64,000 nucleotides of DNA from Auriscalpium vulgare (lineage: Eukaryota; Basidiomycota; Agaricomycetes; Russulales; Auriscalpiaceae), in the NCBI GenBank assembly GCA_019915015.1, contig JAHBBC010000019.1, positions 496,001-560,000 on the forward strand, in the 5' to 3' direction. Positions 20,661-31,615 of the stretch are shown in pieces (positions within the stretch are counted from its first letter, which is position 1; every line of letters starts with the position of its first letter). The notes beneath the pieces were generated by a model. That model did not search any database. It worked only from the letters and a program-made list of their open reading frames with translations, and was not told the origin of the DNA. The translations under genes and the position numbers were made by a program.

Positions 20661-20771
20661 ATAGTAATGCTCAGTACCTCCGAGTACCTCATGTACTACA
20701 CATACTGCTATCAGTACAACACTAGCCCTGCTATTGTAGTACCTTAGTTAACTATAGTCCTCCCCACAGTT

Positions 20772-22097
20772 GCGAACGGGAGGTTACGCTACGTCTAGAG
20801 TGGGTCGACAAAGTCAACCAGCTTGTGGTGCGTGCTGGTCCCCGACCGCGTCTTTTCCCGGCTTGACTGATGATGAACTCAATTCCAGACCCTTTCTTCA
20901 ATCCGCGCGTCCCGCAGCCTGCGCGATCTTGCCTTCCACTTCACCTCGCCGATCCTCGAGTTCATGGTGAAGCTCGTTCCAGCGTCCGCCCCTCTTGCCC
21001 AGCGCTTCGAGGGCACCCTCATGCGTACCCTCCCCTACTCAGCGCGCGCCAGCCCGCGGTGGTCCCAGATGTTCTCCCCTTTCCCCGCCGACGCTACCGA
21101 TGCGGAACTCCACGTCTTGATCACCATCGTGGAGGCTGGGCTCTGGACCGTGTACTACTTCGGGGACGGTTCTGTCGAATCCTACCTCCATGAAATCACG
21201 GAGTTGCATGGCGCCTTCCCCACCCTGCGTCCTCAGGGCATGCAGAGTTGGCTCCTACGTGATTTCGACGCCCGGGCCGTCCATGGGATGTTTGTTATTA
21301 CCCGCGAAGACACCGTGTGCCGAGCCCTGGCCTACCACGTCCGTGGTGCCTCCAGCTCCCCCCCCTCTTGTGCCTACGCGGGCCGCCTCACCACGGGCGT
21401 GGTGTGCTACCTGTTGGGAGGCCTTGCGGAGGACTCGGTGGATATGTTACGGGACTTTACCACCATTTCTGAGGCCTTCGACACGTTTCGCGATATTTGG
21501 GCGGACTGGCCACTGGTGTTGGATCGCCTCGACATGCGCTGGGCCGCGATGGCAACCTGTATGGGCGGGATGCTGGACGCATGTGGATTAGGATCCCGCC
21601 TCCTCGCCAACCTCCAGCCCGCAGACTTCCTGGTCCAGGATATCAGCGTGGCCTCGATTCGCGCCATCGAGCGGATCAGTTCTGCGCGCCTCTCGCACAT
21701 CTCCTCCTCCCGCTCCACGCCTCGCTTCTCCCGCGCCAGACAGGCCAGGCTCGCGTCCCCTCCTCGCGCCGTCCCCGTCCGTCATCATCGCCGCCTCCCT
21801 TCCGCTGCCCGGCGCCAACGTCGCACCCCTCGCCAGCCCTTCTTCTCTCCTCCCTTCCCCGGTACCTCCGGTTGCTCCTGCCGCTCCCTTCGTGTCACTC
21901 GCCGCTGTTGCGCCCCCCGCGCCGGACCATGCCCCTGGCTCTGCCTCGCCCACCGTCGCCGCCCCCTCCTTCCAGGATGTCGGCACGCCTCCGGCTACTG
22001 CGGCGGCTGGTCCCGCTGCCCCCGAGCCCGTCGCTTAGCCGATCGCGAGGTTCCTTCAAAAGGAGGCGCCCACTGCTTCAACAGCAGCGGGTCTTAG
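20772..22097 (+). pseudogene. Unknown gene interrupted by the KDZ element, antisense to G1 pol
   Basis: The frame is open from the KDZ terminus: exon 20772-20827 (EVTLRLEWVDKVNQLV), a 61-bp intron with a good donor (GTGCGT) and CAG acceptor, then exon 20889 onward (TLSSIRASRSLRDLAFHF...). The protein is not recognised: mixed helical with blocks like FPADATDAELHVLITIVEAGLWTVYYFGDG and TTGVVCYLLGGLAEDSVDML. Near 21660-21720 coding character moves to the +1 frame, which gives a Pro/Ala tail ending at 22038; the original frame ends at 22097. One of these is a frameshift. It lies just 3' of G1 integrase in opposite orientation, the same place as the antisense gene of G2 (48264-50294). The two proteins show no obvious similarity. 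Confidence 0.55.
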
Positions 22098-22498
22098 TGC
22101 CTCGAGGTAGGGACGTGCGCCGCATCCTGGTCGGGTGTTCCCGCGTCTTGCTGTCCTGCTATCTGTTCGCTATCGCTATGTTCATAGTTGTTCGCTATCC
22201 GTCGCTACTTCTTTGCTGTACACATAGATTTTGCTGTCCTGATATCTCCCAAATAAAGTCGCTTGCTTGATTCACACTTGCGCGCGCTCCCTCCGATTTG
22301 ACCCAAGACCCGCCTTGTCCTAAACTTATTGCGTCTGTCGGCGTCCGTCCGCTTTGAGCTTCGCTAGGGTTCGCGAACTCGGTTTACCACGTCGTCTTGT
22401 CCCCCGTTCGTACTTCCCTTCACGCGAAACTCCGTCTAATCCTCCCCCCAACTGAAATATCGACTGTCCTCAGTCGCCGTAGTGCTGGGCGGTACCTC
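22098..22498. other. Spacer between antisense gene and G1 integrase
   Basis: No gene. It carries what looks like the 3' flank of the plus-strand gene, including AATAAAG at 22252 as a polyadenylation-like signal. A hairpin GAGCTTCGCTAGGGTTCGCGAACTC sits near 22355. I could not find a copy of the G1 LTR here, so the low-coordinate LTR must lie elsewhere or be lost. Confidence 0.35.
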
Positions 22499-23786
22499 TT
22501 AGACGGTGATCTCGTTGTCCTTGTCATTGTCTTCCAGGGTGGGGTCATCTGCTTCCTCTTCATGAATGGCGTCGTGATCCTGCCTATCTCCATGAAGGAG
22601 CTCGTCCACCCTTGACTGCGGGACATCCAGAAATTCCGGCAACTCTGGCAGCGCACTGTTCGTTCGCACGAAGTAAGGCAGAACGCGAAACTCCGCGACC
22701 GGTCGGTCGAAGAGCGCACCGTGAAGGTCCGCGAGCACGTAAGGTCCCCCTTTCCGTCGGCCAATTACCACGAACGGTCCATCGTAGCGCGGAAGCATTT
22801 TGCGATCTAATGACTTCTCATACCGCGTGAACCGTAGGAGGACCAAGTCGCCTCTCTTGAAATTGTAGTCGCGAATCGTCGCTTCGTGGTCACACTCGAA
22901 TTTTACCGCCGCGATACGTCGCGCTTCGAAAACTTTGTCGTGGATGGTCCTTAACTGCGCTTTTCTCTTTTGTAGGGCAATTGCCCTGCGCGCTATGAGG
23001 TCTGTGGATGACAGTAGAGACTCGGGCGGAGGCATCAAGTATGAAGCCTCGATGATATCCAGCGGCATTAGCAGCTGCGTTCCTGTTACCGCGAAGTATG
23101 GCGAGCAGCCCATCCTCCGCCTGATCGTTATCCTGTCCGACCAGAATACCGAGTACGCGACCAAGGACCGTTTTGCAGCATTTCCATCGGCTGCCTTGTA
23201 CAGCGCTTGACGTACGTCGAAGTGAGACCGCTCGACTATTCCGTTGGCTCGCGAATTATATCCCGATATTCGAATGTGCCGGACTCCATACTTATGCGCC
23301 AGGGATTCCAAGGCCGACACGAACGGTGCGCCGTTGTCTGTGACCACTTCTCGCAGGGCGCCCCACCGGCACAAGACGTCTTCAAAAATCCATTTCGCGA
23401 TGGCGTCCGCCGTCTCCGCCCTTAGCATTCTCCACTCTGGATAGTGGGTTACGGAGCAGCGTCCTTGCACGATGTATTTGAATCCGCCGCTTGCTGGCAT
23501 ATGCATGGTGTCTGCATACATCTTTGCGAAAAGGTTCGCCGGCGTTGCCACAGGCCACGTCTGCGTCCATGTATGGCCACCAGAAACGCTCCAACAGCAT
23601 CATCCGCGTCGCGTAGACGCCTTTGTGTCCGACATCGTCATGAGCTGCTTTGAGGACCGCGATACGTCGGTCTCCTCCCAGCACGAGTTGGTGCCTGCCT
23701 TGGTGGTGCCTTTTGAAAAGGCGGTCCCCATCCCTGAAGAACTGGAGCGCGTATCTAGCGAAACGAGCGAACTGTTCGTCGGTCAA
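22499..23786 (-). pseudogene. G1 integrase, zinc-binding part damaged
   Basis: The catalytic core shows the D,D-35-E triad in context: KMYADTMHMP, EVVTDNGAPF and NGIVERSHFDVRQAL. The C-terminal part has a GPY/F-type module (LPRYDGPFVVIGRRKGGPYV) and an acidic tail ending NEITV. It would join cDNA to the host chromosome. The frame upstream (23382-23786) has the two His-side residues of the HHCC finger (DDVGHKGVYATRMMLLERFW). It then changes frame where the CX2C half should be, so finger and core are no longer continuous. Adjacent RNase H lies upstream on the same strand. Confidence 0.85.
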
Positions 23787-25821
23787 GTCCGCTGGCCGCG
23801 CCAGGGTCCCCTAACCAGTCCCTGACTAGTTCCAGCCGCTTATCAGCTTCATGAGCCTTGTCTGATCTGGGAACATCGCGATACGTTGCGTCCTGTGCTG
23901 GTGCGGGTTGCATTTGGACCGTAGTTGCCCAGACGTCGGCCGGTTCATCGTGGGAGCGCCGGGCCTCCTCGCGACGTATCGCGTCCTGGCTTGAACCAGC
24001 CCCATGTTCGTCTGCTATGCTTCCTGGCCCCGTCAATCCAGCTTGCCGTCGCGAGGCTCTCTCTTGCGCTGTCTTCGGGACTACCATGTTTACAATATGT
24101 GCGAAACCATACACCGCATCAACCCAGTCTTCGAAGTCGTCTTCCTGTTCCGGAGCGTTTCCTGGTTGCCTGCGCCGCCTGGATAGGCCGTCGGGCCCGT
24201 GGAAGAGTCCCGGCACGTGCACTAGCTCAAAATGGAACATCAGGATGCCTATAATCCACCTGTTCATACTGGCCGATGGCTCGGGGTCAGGATTTTCCAG
24301 CATGCCTTTGATATACCTGGCGTCGACCTCAATGGTCAGGTTCCTCACCCCTATCAGGTAGACTTTAAGGGCCCGCAGGGCTTGAAAGAGACCGTAGAGC
24401 TCCAGCTTGGGCTGCGAGAACCGCGCTTCGCGATCGTTTAGCGCGATGCTACCAAATCGAGAATATCGGCGTCTCTTCCTGTCTTGGGGAATGTTGGGGT
24501 CCGCCTGACTCAATAGGAAACCCACCGCGATGTACGAGGTGTCTACCGCTAGGATCACGGGGGCCTCCGACGTGTAATCAATCGGTAGGAGCGCTGGCGA
24601 TGCGAGGACTGCCTCCTTGAGGTCCTCCATAGCTCGCGACTGTTCGGGTCCCCATTCGAACGGGACGTCCTTTCTCGTCAGGTGTGTCAAGGCATGGGCT
24701 CGGTGCGCAAAGTTTTGGATAAAGATGCGCAGGACTCCAACTGTCCCCAAGAAAGCCCGTACGTCTGAGAGGTCCGTGCACGGCCCCCAATTGCGAATCT
24801 TCGCGACCGCCTTATGCTGTTGTTGCCGGGATCGTTTCGTATCCTCCGCCTTCCGTCCTGTAGTCCGAGTCCGGCCCCTTCAGGGGAACGTCGTCTATAA
24901 AAGGCACCGTAATATGTGGGATTTCCGGTTGGAGAATAAAGGTCACGTCGTCGTGGAAGATCGGGACGGAATTCGTCCACCCCATAGGCAGGGTCACCAG
25001 CCGTTTTGCGCCGTACGGCGTCTGGAAAGTCGTGAGGTCCCTTGAGGCTTCATCTAGTCTCCTTTCGTCATAGCCCACGTAGAGGTCCAGAATTCCCCCG
25101 CACGGCTGCCCCGCAAACTGCTCTGCCAAATGATCTGGGAAGGGGGGTACTCCTGAGTGCGCGATGGTCACCGCATTCAGGGGTTCCAGGCTATGGACTA
25201 TACGGAGGCTGGTCCCGTCCTTCTTAACCACACAGAACCACCTAGAGCGGTACAACGAGTTTGAGTCCTCGTAGACGCCCGCGGCGATCTTGGTCTTGAT
25301 GAGTGCCATGACCTTGTCGTATATCCCCGGCGGAATCGGAATATTTCGCTGAACCCACGGCCGATGCGGAACTACTGGTATTGTGACGGGGGGGAAGAAG
25401 TCTTCTCGGAAGCGCCCCTGCTCCAAGTCGTCCCAGGCAAATGCTTCGTTTTGTGCGCACATAAACGCATGCATGAGCTTCCTTTCTTCCGGCCATAGGA
25501 AGTCTCCGTTGTGGACTCGGTCAAATTGTTCGCGACGCTCCGCGGTGTACCTTCCCGTGGGTACGAAGTCCGGTGGCTTCTCTGGGAGCGGCGGCATATC
25601 CGCCAGGGGGTCCCCTCTGATCTCTCTGAGGATCTGGAAGTGCTCTGGCAGGTCCGTACGAATGGGCTTCACCTTGAGGTGTGCTGGCTTGTAACGCTTC
25701 TTCGTGGCCGCAAAGATTTCGCGCTGCATCGCGGTCGGCTGTAGCTCACCTCGGTCCGTTTCCTCCTCTCTTTCTCTCCCACTCTCGCCGTCTCCCCAGT
25801 CTGCCGTCGTCCAAATAAACA
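23755..25821 (-). pseudogene. G1 reverse transcriptase / RNase H with internal deletion
   Basis: RT palm motifs are present in the first frame (24812-25821): RLVTLPMGWTNSVPIFHDDV and VPFIDDVPLKGP, the latter holding the catalytic DD pair. Just after GGGYETIPA the frame changes and ~65 residues of thumb/connection, present in G2 (KDIRCFVWEHLTNVNRIL and on), are missing. The second frame resumes at WGPCTDLSDVRAFLGTVGV and contains RNase H motifs VILAVDTSYIAVG, KLELYGLF and VDARYIKG. The protein cannot be full length. Confidence 0.85.
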
Positions 25822-28800
25822 TCAGCAAAAGGGCCGTGGTCTCAGGTGGGCTCGTATGATCTCAGGTGGACCTTGGATGGGTCTCCAGCCTAGGCATGCC
25901 CTGGCAAGGTCACCGGTCTGGGGTCGACCTCGAATAGCCTCATGTCGAATGGTTGAGTTCGATAGTCTCGGGACCTTCCCATGGCTGCGAGACTGGGATA
26001 GCCACGCATGGCTATCCGAGGCCATACGAGCCGACCCGAGCCTCGGGACCTAGCCAAGGCTGCAAGACTCGGTTCACCAGACATTGTGATACAAGCGGAG
26101 GGCAGTCTGTTAGTTCATCTTACGGTCAAAGCAGTTCATGGGCAAAATGAATATTATATTGACATTACAGTAAGTTATACAGTACACTAGAGACACACCG
26201 ACGGCCTGCACGACGTCGGGCAAACCGTTCACCTTGCATCGCGGGGCAGCATCGCCCTCGGAGCCCCTCACGCACAAGCAGCACACAGAAAGCGATGTTG
26301 AGGAAGGGTGAGACATAGGGTATGACGAGTATAAACCTAGGAGAAAATGTTACGGCGGGTGAGTGTACCTTGTAGGCTCGTGGAGGTCGTCATAGTAATC
26401 ATGATAGTCCTGCGGACGTGTGGTGAGATGCGGAAAGCCAGGAGGTAGACGTCACGTACCTAGGAAGCTAGCCCGGGGCTAGCAACATCAACTAGCCATT
26501 GTACTAGTCACAGCAGGCGTGAGCTATGCTAAAGAATGGCAGCGCGTGTGATAAGTATATGCGTACCTGTTGACCGACGCAGTGAACGAGAGGCTCAACC
26601 TGGGATTCTTGTCAGTCGACGCGCGAGGATGCGAGAGGAAGGGAGCTCACCTGCACAATTCAGCGCTCAAAGGGAGGCCGGGCCGCCAGCCAGGGAAGAA
26701 AGCAGCGGAGCGACGGGCAGATGGGCCTTGGCAGAATGAGGGAGGGAGGGAAAGGGCAACGAGACAGCGAACGCGCTCCACCGCTCTATATATATGAGCA
26801 AAGAGCGGAGTTTAAAAGCACGATGCGACGCGGAGTCGAGTCATGTCACGCCCCCGCATACAGCCTGCCCAAGCCGCGCTAGTGACTTTGCCCAGCTGCA
26901 TCCCATCACAAGTCCCTCGCGCCCAAAGTTCCTCTTTCACGCCAAAGACGCTACCGCCGCTACTTGACTCACTTGACTCACTCCCACAAAGTCCCTTCCT
27001 CTCCCTCCCGCCCTGCAACTTCCCCTCCTGGTGCACACTCGATGGCAAGCAGCAACTCGCGCTGCTGGGCCATCCGATGGACGTCTCCCTCGTGCAACAA
27101 CACCAACACTCACTCAAACCAGCTGCAGGAAGGATCGCGAAGACTCGACGACAAGGTGAGAAGCAAGCCATTGATGTCGCTCTCGTGATCGACTGTCGCG
27201 TCTTGTAGCCACTACCGCACCATCGCACTCAAGTATTCCGCCTTCTATTGCAACAGCCGATCAGCCTCCTCCACCTCTCATCAGCGCCCGTGCATGGGTG
27301 CTGCGTCATGTGGACACGCCCAGTGTCGGTGGTGACTAGTCTGCACGGTACGTCGTCATCGTGCGGACGCCATTGTCCCATTCTCACTGACGTCTTTGCT
27401 GCGCAGCTGTTTCCTTTGTTTCAATCCGCCTGCTCCCCCTCCATCCGACCTGGCGTTCTAGTAAACGGCGGCTCAGCAAACAATCTGCGCGGTATGTCGT
27501 GATTTCTGAACGTTTTTGCTTCATTTGCTGACATGCTCCAACAGATTGATCCGCAAGCGCCGCCCTCGCGACGTTCGCTCGCCACGCAGGATGTCCATGC
27601 ACCCAAGGGTGACGCCGCGTACGGTCCCTGAGAACGACTCTGCAAGCACACACACCTGGACAAGGCGCAGCGACGAGGCACGGCCGTCTCTGCGACGCCG
27701 CAGTGATTCTCAGCGTCGCTCGCGCTTGGGACAGTGGCGCGCTCACGGCCAGAAGCCCCTGGACGAGCCGCGCTGCGACGCTGTGGTTGGACCCTCGCGC
27801 CTCGTCGTGGCCATCTGTCAAAACACTACCGGCCCGCTGGACGCATCACAGCGTGGTACGCGCGCTGCAACTTCTCATGGCGCGGGGAATGGCCTCAACG
27901 CCGGGGAATCGACACGCCGCCAGCCGCTGTACGCGCGCGCTGCGCGAATGTACGTACCTTGTCAGACTTTGACTTATATACTTTTCCACCGTCGTCTTCT
28001 AGTGTACTTAGACATGCGCGTGCCGCCCAGGTGACGCTCTGGACGCGCTATCTCGCCCTGCAACATCGCCCGGATGCCGCCGCACATGCTGGTTCACCTG
28101 CTCGTCGTCAAGACAACATCGCTAGACGCGCAGCGGCCGTCAACGCCGCGCCTGCAGCGACGCCAACGCTCGCCATCAATTCCTCAGCGCGGGGCTCGCG
28201 CAGCGCCTGCGGCCTCCGTGGCCGAGGCTCCAACTTAGCGACACACGTGGACGACGCCAGCGGACGCGCGCAGCTCTATGTACGTAGCTTCCGACTGTTT
28301 CTCTTATCTATTTGACTTACCTAGTTCATCTCTCAGTGTGGATCCACTCTCAGAACGTGTCTCCGCCTGCAGGATCACATGGACGGGCCGCGCGGGCTTA
28401 TTCACTTGCACAACGTCAAGACGGTAGCTGGGAGCCACGTTCGCCCCTTGGATGTCGTCCCGCCATTATGACTCGAGTGCGGGCTCGAGGAGCAGCGGGG
28501 TATATGCGCGGCGCAGTGTCGCACAGGCCTCCGCATGATGGTTGGGCAGCGCGTCGCTTGCTCCGCCAGAACTGCGGGACGGGCGGCGGTAGAGCTCGCG
28601 CGCCCCAGCCCGCCGTGATTCTCGCGGTCTGCGGACCCCGAGGCGAGCGTCGACACGGACGAGATGCGCCTTCTACGTGGCTTGCTGCACTCGAGGCTCG
28701 GCATGAGCGTGAGCCCACGACGCCGAAGCTCGCGTCGCCGTCGTGCAGAGGATGGTAATTTGGGGTCGGAGGATGACGAGAGCGAGCGCGGCGATGAGAA

Positions 28801-28926
28801 CAAAGGCTTTGCCGAGTACTGACGGCGTTGGGCTCGCGCACCCTTATTTTCTCTTGTTTTTAGTGTATTTATCGCGGCCCTGTACTGTACTACACGCTAG
28901 CTACGTGCTACGACTCCTGTGCCTGT
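25822..28926. mobile_element. Non-autonomous hAT-like element, second identical copy
   Basis: Same sequence and same site in pol as 736-3840, with flanking octamers AATAAACA (25814-25821) and AATAACAA (28927-28934). It shares the internal exon/intron-like remnant. Its presence at the same site shows it inserted before G1 was duplicated. Confidence 0.7.
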
Positions 28927-29280
28927 AATAACAACCTGGGTCGGATGCCAGACTGGTGTATTCCATGTGAGCCCCACGCGAGGCCATCCGAGGCCTGTCC
29001 CGATCGGGAAGGCATAGGCGCCTTCGCGCGACTTCGGCACTTTTGCTGATGAACGTCCCTGCTCTTGCTCGTTCCTCCTCCTCCTCCTCTCCTTCTTCCA
29101 CTCGCTTCGCGAACACTCCCGCGTATTCCTCCGGTAGGTCGCACACAGGGATTCCATTCTAAGAGTATCAGGCTTATCAGGCTCGAACCCCACGACCAGC
29201 CCTACCTCCTCCTGGTCCTCCAACAAATCCTCTAGTCGTGAAAACCCTCCACCCCCTGCTTCTGGGTTCGCGAGATGCAC
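28927..29280 (-). pseudogene. G1 pol N-terminal segment (copy 2)
   Basis: Counterpart of 3841-4194. Rejoins 25813 in frame when the insertion and one octamer are removed. Linker sequence only. Confidence 0.65.
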
Positions 29281-30197
29281 TTGCGGCCGCGTGGAATAGT
29301 GGGGATTGACGCCATGACTCCAGTGTTCGGATCCGTGATCTTGATCGTCTGCCTCTCGTCCGCAAAGTTTTGCACGGTACTTCCTGTGAGGACGTCAAAG
29401 GGCCTCCCCAGGAGCATGTCGTACGCCGGGTTTCGGATGATATGCACCTGTACGTACAGCGTTATACCCCCAATCTTCATCGGGGCGTTTCTAGCCAGGC
29501 CTAGCGACCTATCGCGACTTTTGTTGGCCGATATTATATCCAGGCGGACGTTCGGATCGTAATGCAGCCCGAGGTAATGGCATACGTCCTCGGACATGGA
29601 AATGATCTGCGACCCGGGATCCACGACTGCCTTGATATGCGCTTGATTGTCGACTAGTGGCAAAATCGAACGGAGGGCCAGCGATTCTTTGGCGACTTCC
29701 AACGGCTCAGGGTCTGGTTCCCTGTCTCCCTCTTCTCCTAGATCTCCCATTAGAACCTCCACAATGGCCTCTCCTACACGCGTCCCCTCGGGCAACTCCG
29801 TTGGCTGGTGTCCCAGGGCTTGCAGAAAGGATTCGGGCATATGGTCCGCGAAGCCCTTCACCACCTTCTCTTCCTCTCCTGCCCCTTCATCCTGGTCAAA
29901 GTCGAACGGAAAGAGCTCCGGTTCGCTTTCCACCATTGCCTGGACTACTGGTACTCTTGCCTCGTTTGGGACCCGCTTAGGGGTCACCACGTTGCGAACT
30001 TGAGCGCGCACTTCCGGGGCAATGGACATGAGCTCCCTCTGTGTCAAGGTGACCTCCGCATTCATGGCACTCTCATAAACCTTGCTTGCTATTACGGGGT
30101 CGCGGACCGGGGCGACCTTATTGTATGCTGGGTCCGCCTTGCGCTGCCCCGCGCTTCGTTGGTAACTCGCCGGCCCTATGTACGTCGCGTCGGGCAC
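29232..30197 (-). CDS. G1 aspartic protease ORF (copy 2)
   Basis: Identical to 4146-5111: retropepsin-like domain with VVDPGSQ and LLGRPFDVL motifs, 321 codons. It is out of frame with the zinc-knuckle ORF upstream and with pol downstream. Confidence 0.8.
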   Translation of the reverse strand: MPDATYIGPASYQRSAGQRKADPAYNKVAPVRDPVIASKVYESAMNAEVTLTQRELMSIAPEVRAQVRNVVTPKRVPNEARVPVVQAMVESEPELFPFDFDQDEGAGEEEKVVKGFADHMPESFLQALGHQPTELPEGTRVGEAIVEVLMGDLGEEGDREPDPEPLEVAKESLALRSILPLVDNQAHIKAVVDPGSQIISMSEDVCHYLGLHYDPNVRLDIISANKSRDRSLGLARNAPMKIGGITLYVQVHIIRNPAYDMLLGRPFDVLTGSTVQNFADERQTIKITDPNTGVMASIPTIPRGRKCISRTQKQGVEGFHD

Positions 30198-30279
30198 CTT
30201 CGCGAAAGGATGGATCAGAGGTGTTGACGGCTCCTCACCCGCTGTGGTGTCTTCGTCGGCCTGCCTTTGTTTGTCTGCG

Positions 30280-31182
30280 CTATCCCCAGTCTTCCCCTGG
30301 TCGGTTGACTGCCTCCGGCTCGAAGGAAACCTGCTTCTTGGCTTGTGTAAACGGCTTCCTCTTCGGGATGACCACCTCTGGGACTCGTCGCGATCTTTCG
30401 CGCTCGCCAGGTAGCAGCCCTATTGCCTGGGGAAACTCGCCCGCGTCCAGTGCGGCCTGCCGGCGTTCCTTCTGAGCTTGCCTTTCCACTCGGGCCATCA
30501 GGAGTACTGCCATCTCCTGCTGGCGTTCCGTCATTCTGTCTTCGTCGGTCAATTGCGGCGTCAGTTGGATTAGGCCGGCGACTGTCTGCACTTTGGCCGG
30601 CACCGGCTCGTAGTCCATCGTCGTCAGCATCATGGCTTCTGACTGCCCGTGTTGATTCCCGGCGTAGTACGCATCCACCCGCTGCTTCAGCGGGCCTTCC
30701 CCTAGCGGGATGAGTCCTCCACTTTTCAGAACGACCCGGTTGTTGTGGTCCCTTGATACGCGACCCGTCGCGATGTAGTCCTGGACCACCATACATTCCC
30801 TGACGAAGTGCCCCGTTTGGCCGCAGAAAAGGCATCCTGACGGCCCCCCCTGTCCGCCTTGATTTCCTTGCGTAGCGCGCGGCTGTTGAGTTCCTGAGGC
30901 ACCCCCATAACCCCTCTGACCTCCGTTGTTCCCCTGGTTGACGAGCATCCGCGCGAACTGTTCGGCGACCGCGGCTTTGATTGCTTCTTGAAACTGTTCT
31001 ATTTTGATTACAGGCTCCATCGTTGCGACCGCCACTGCCGGACCTGCGCTGACCGCTGGTACGATTGAGGGAGTGCCCCTCAGCTCGTACTCTCCTGCCT
31101 CTAGTACGTCGGCCATGGGGTACGATGTTTCTTTATCATGGTCCGGCAATTTGATCTGCAGTCTCGTCGCCACCCGGTTCAT
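30280..31182 (-). CDS. G1 Gag zinc-knuckle ORF (copy 2)
   Basis: Identical to 5194-6096: one CX2CX4HX4C knuckle for RNA binding, in a Gly/Gln-rich context. It is in the same frame as the capsid fragment upstream, but a stop codon and a deletion relative to G2 separate the two. Confidence 0.8.
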   Translation of the reverse strand: MNRVATRLQIKLPDHDKETSYPMADVLEAGEYELRGTPSIVPAVSAGPAVAVATMEPVIKIEQFQEAIKAAVAEQFARMLVNQGNNGGQRGYGGASGTQQPRATQGNQGGQGGPSGCLFCGQTGHFVRECMVVQDYIATGRVSRDHNNRVVLKSGGLIPLGEGPLKQRVDAYYAGNQHGQSEAMMLTTMDYEPVPAKVQTVAGLIQLTPQLTDEDRMTERQQEMAVLLMARVERQAQKERRQAALDAGEFPQAIGLLPGERERSRRVPEVVIPKRKPFTQAKKQVSFEPEAVNRPGEDWG

Positions 31183-31245
31183 GAGGCTGTCCTGGAAAGC
31201 GCGAAGGAACGCGATATCGCGCTCACGGGTCGAGATCCTGCTTTC

Positions 31246-31615
31246 TTAACCAGGAAGTCGGTGATCGCGAAGAATGCCTACGAGCGCGTCCATGTCCGCG
31301 ATGGTATACTTGCGGTCCTCATCGGCTCCCGGGTATAGTTTAACAATGGCGTCCTGAAAGTCTTGGTAGGTCTTGGTGGGATCCTTAAACTCCGGCCTCG
31401 CTTCCCACTCCTCAGCCGTCGCGACGTCTAGGTAACGCACTGCGTGGCCCTTCTTCACCGTATCATCCGCTAGTTGAGCCCGGGCAAAGAGATGGTTCAG
31501 CTCGTCGAAGTAACGCGGTAACTCGCGGGCTTTCTGATTGAAAGACGGTGCATTGCGGTCCCCGCGGGTAGGCATTGCGACATGTTGAAGAGAGCCGTTG
31601 CTACGCACGGCAGGC
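31246..31615 (-). CDS. G1 Gag capsid fragment (copy 2)
   Basis: Same as 6160-6529. In this copy the frame continues, after skipping the AT-rich insertion, into the Gag N-terminus at 36289: ...QPNVAPV joins to LPAVRSNGSLQHVAMPTRG without loss of frame. This shows the pre-insertion state of the gene. Confidence 0.8.

Larger units (their letters stand above)
9171..20771. mobile_element. KDZ transposon with passenger genes, left end lost (inferred extent)
   Basis: The right end is set at 20771: read inward it is AACTGTGGGGAGGACTATAG, matching 15 of 20 bases of the right end of the TSD-bounded element at 39848-41817. Right after it, an exon of another gene continues in open frame, as expected for an insertion in coding sequence. 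The left end is absent because gene A is cut by the AT-rich element at 9170. Including A and B as cargo rests on the second locus, where A' is followed by the same type of repeats and terminus. An expected 8-bp duplication, GCGAACGG (20772-20779), has no partner on the left in this window. Confidence 0.55.

Noticed and set aside
22270..22498. G1 3' LTR
   Set aside because: A hairpin similar to one in the 5' LTR is present, but no alignment to 37029 onward (TGATACGC...) could be found.
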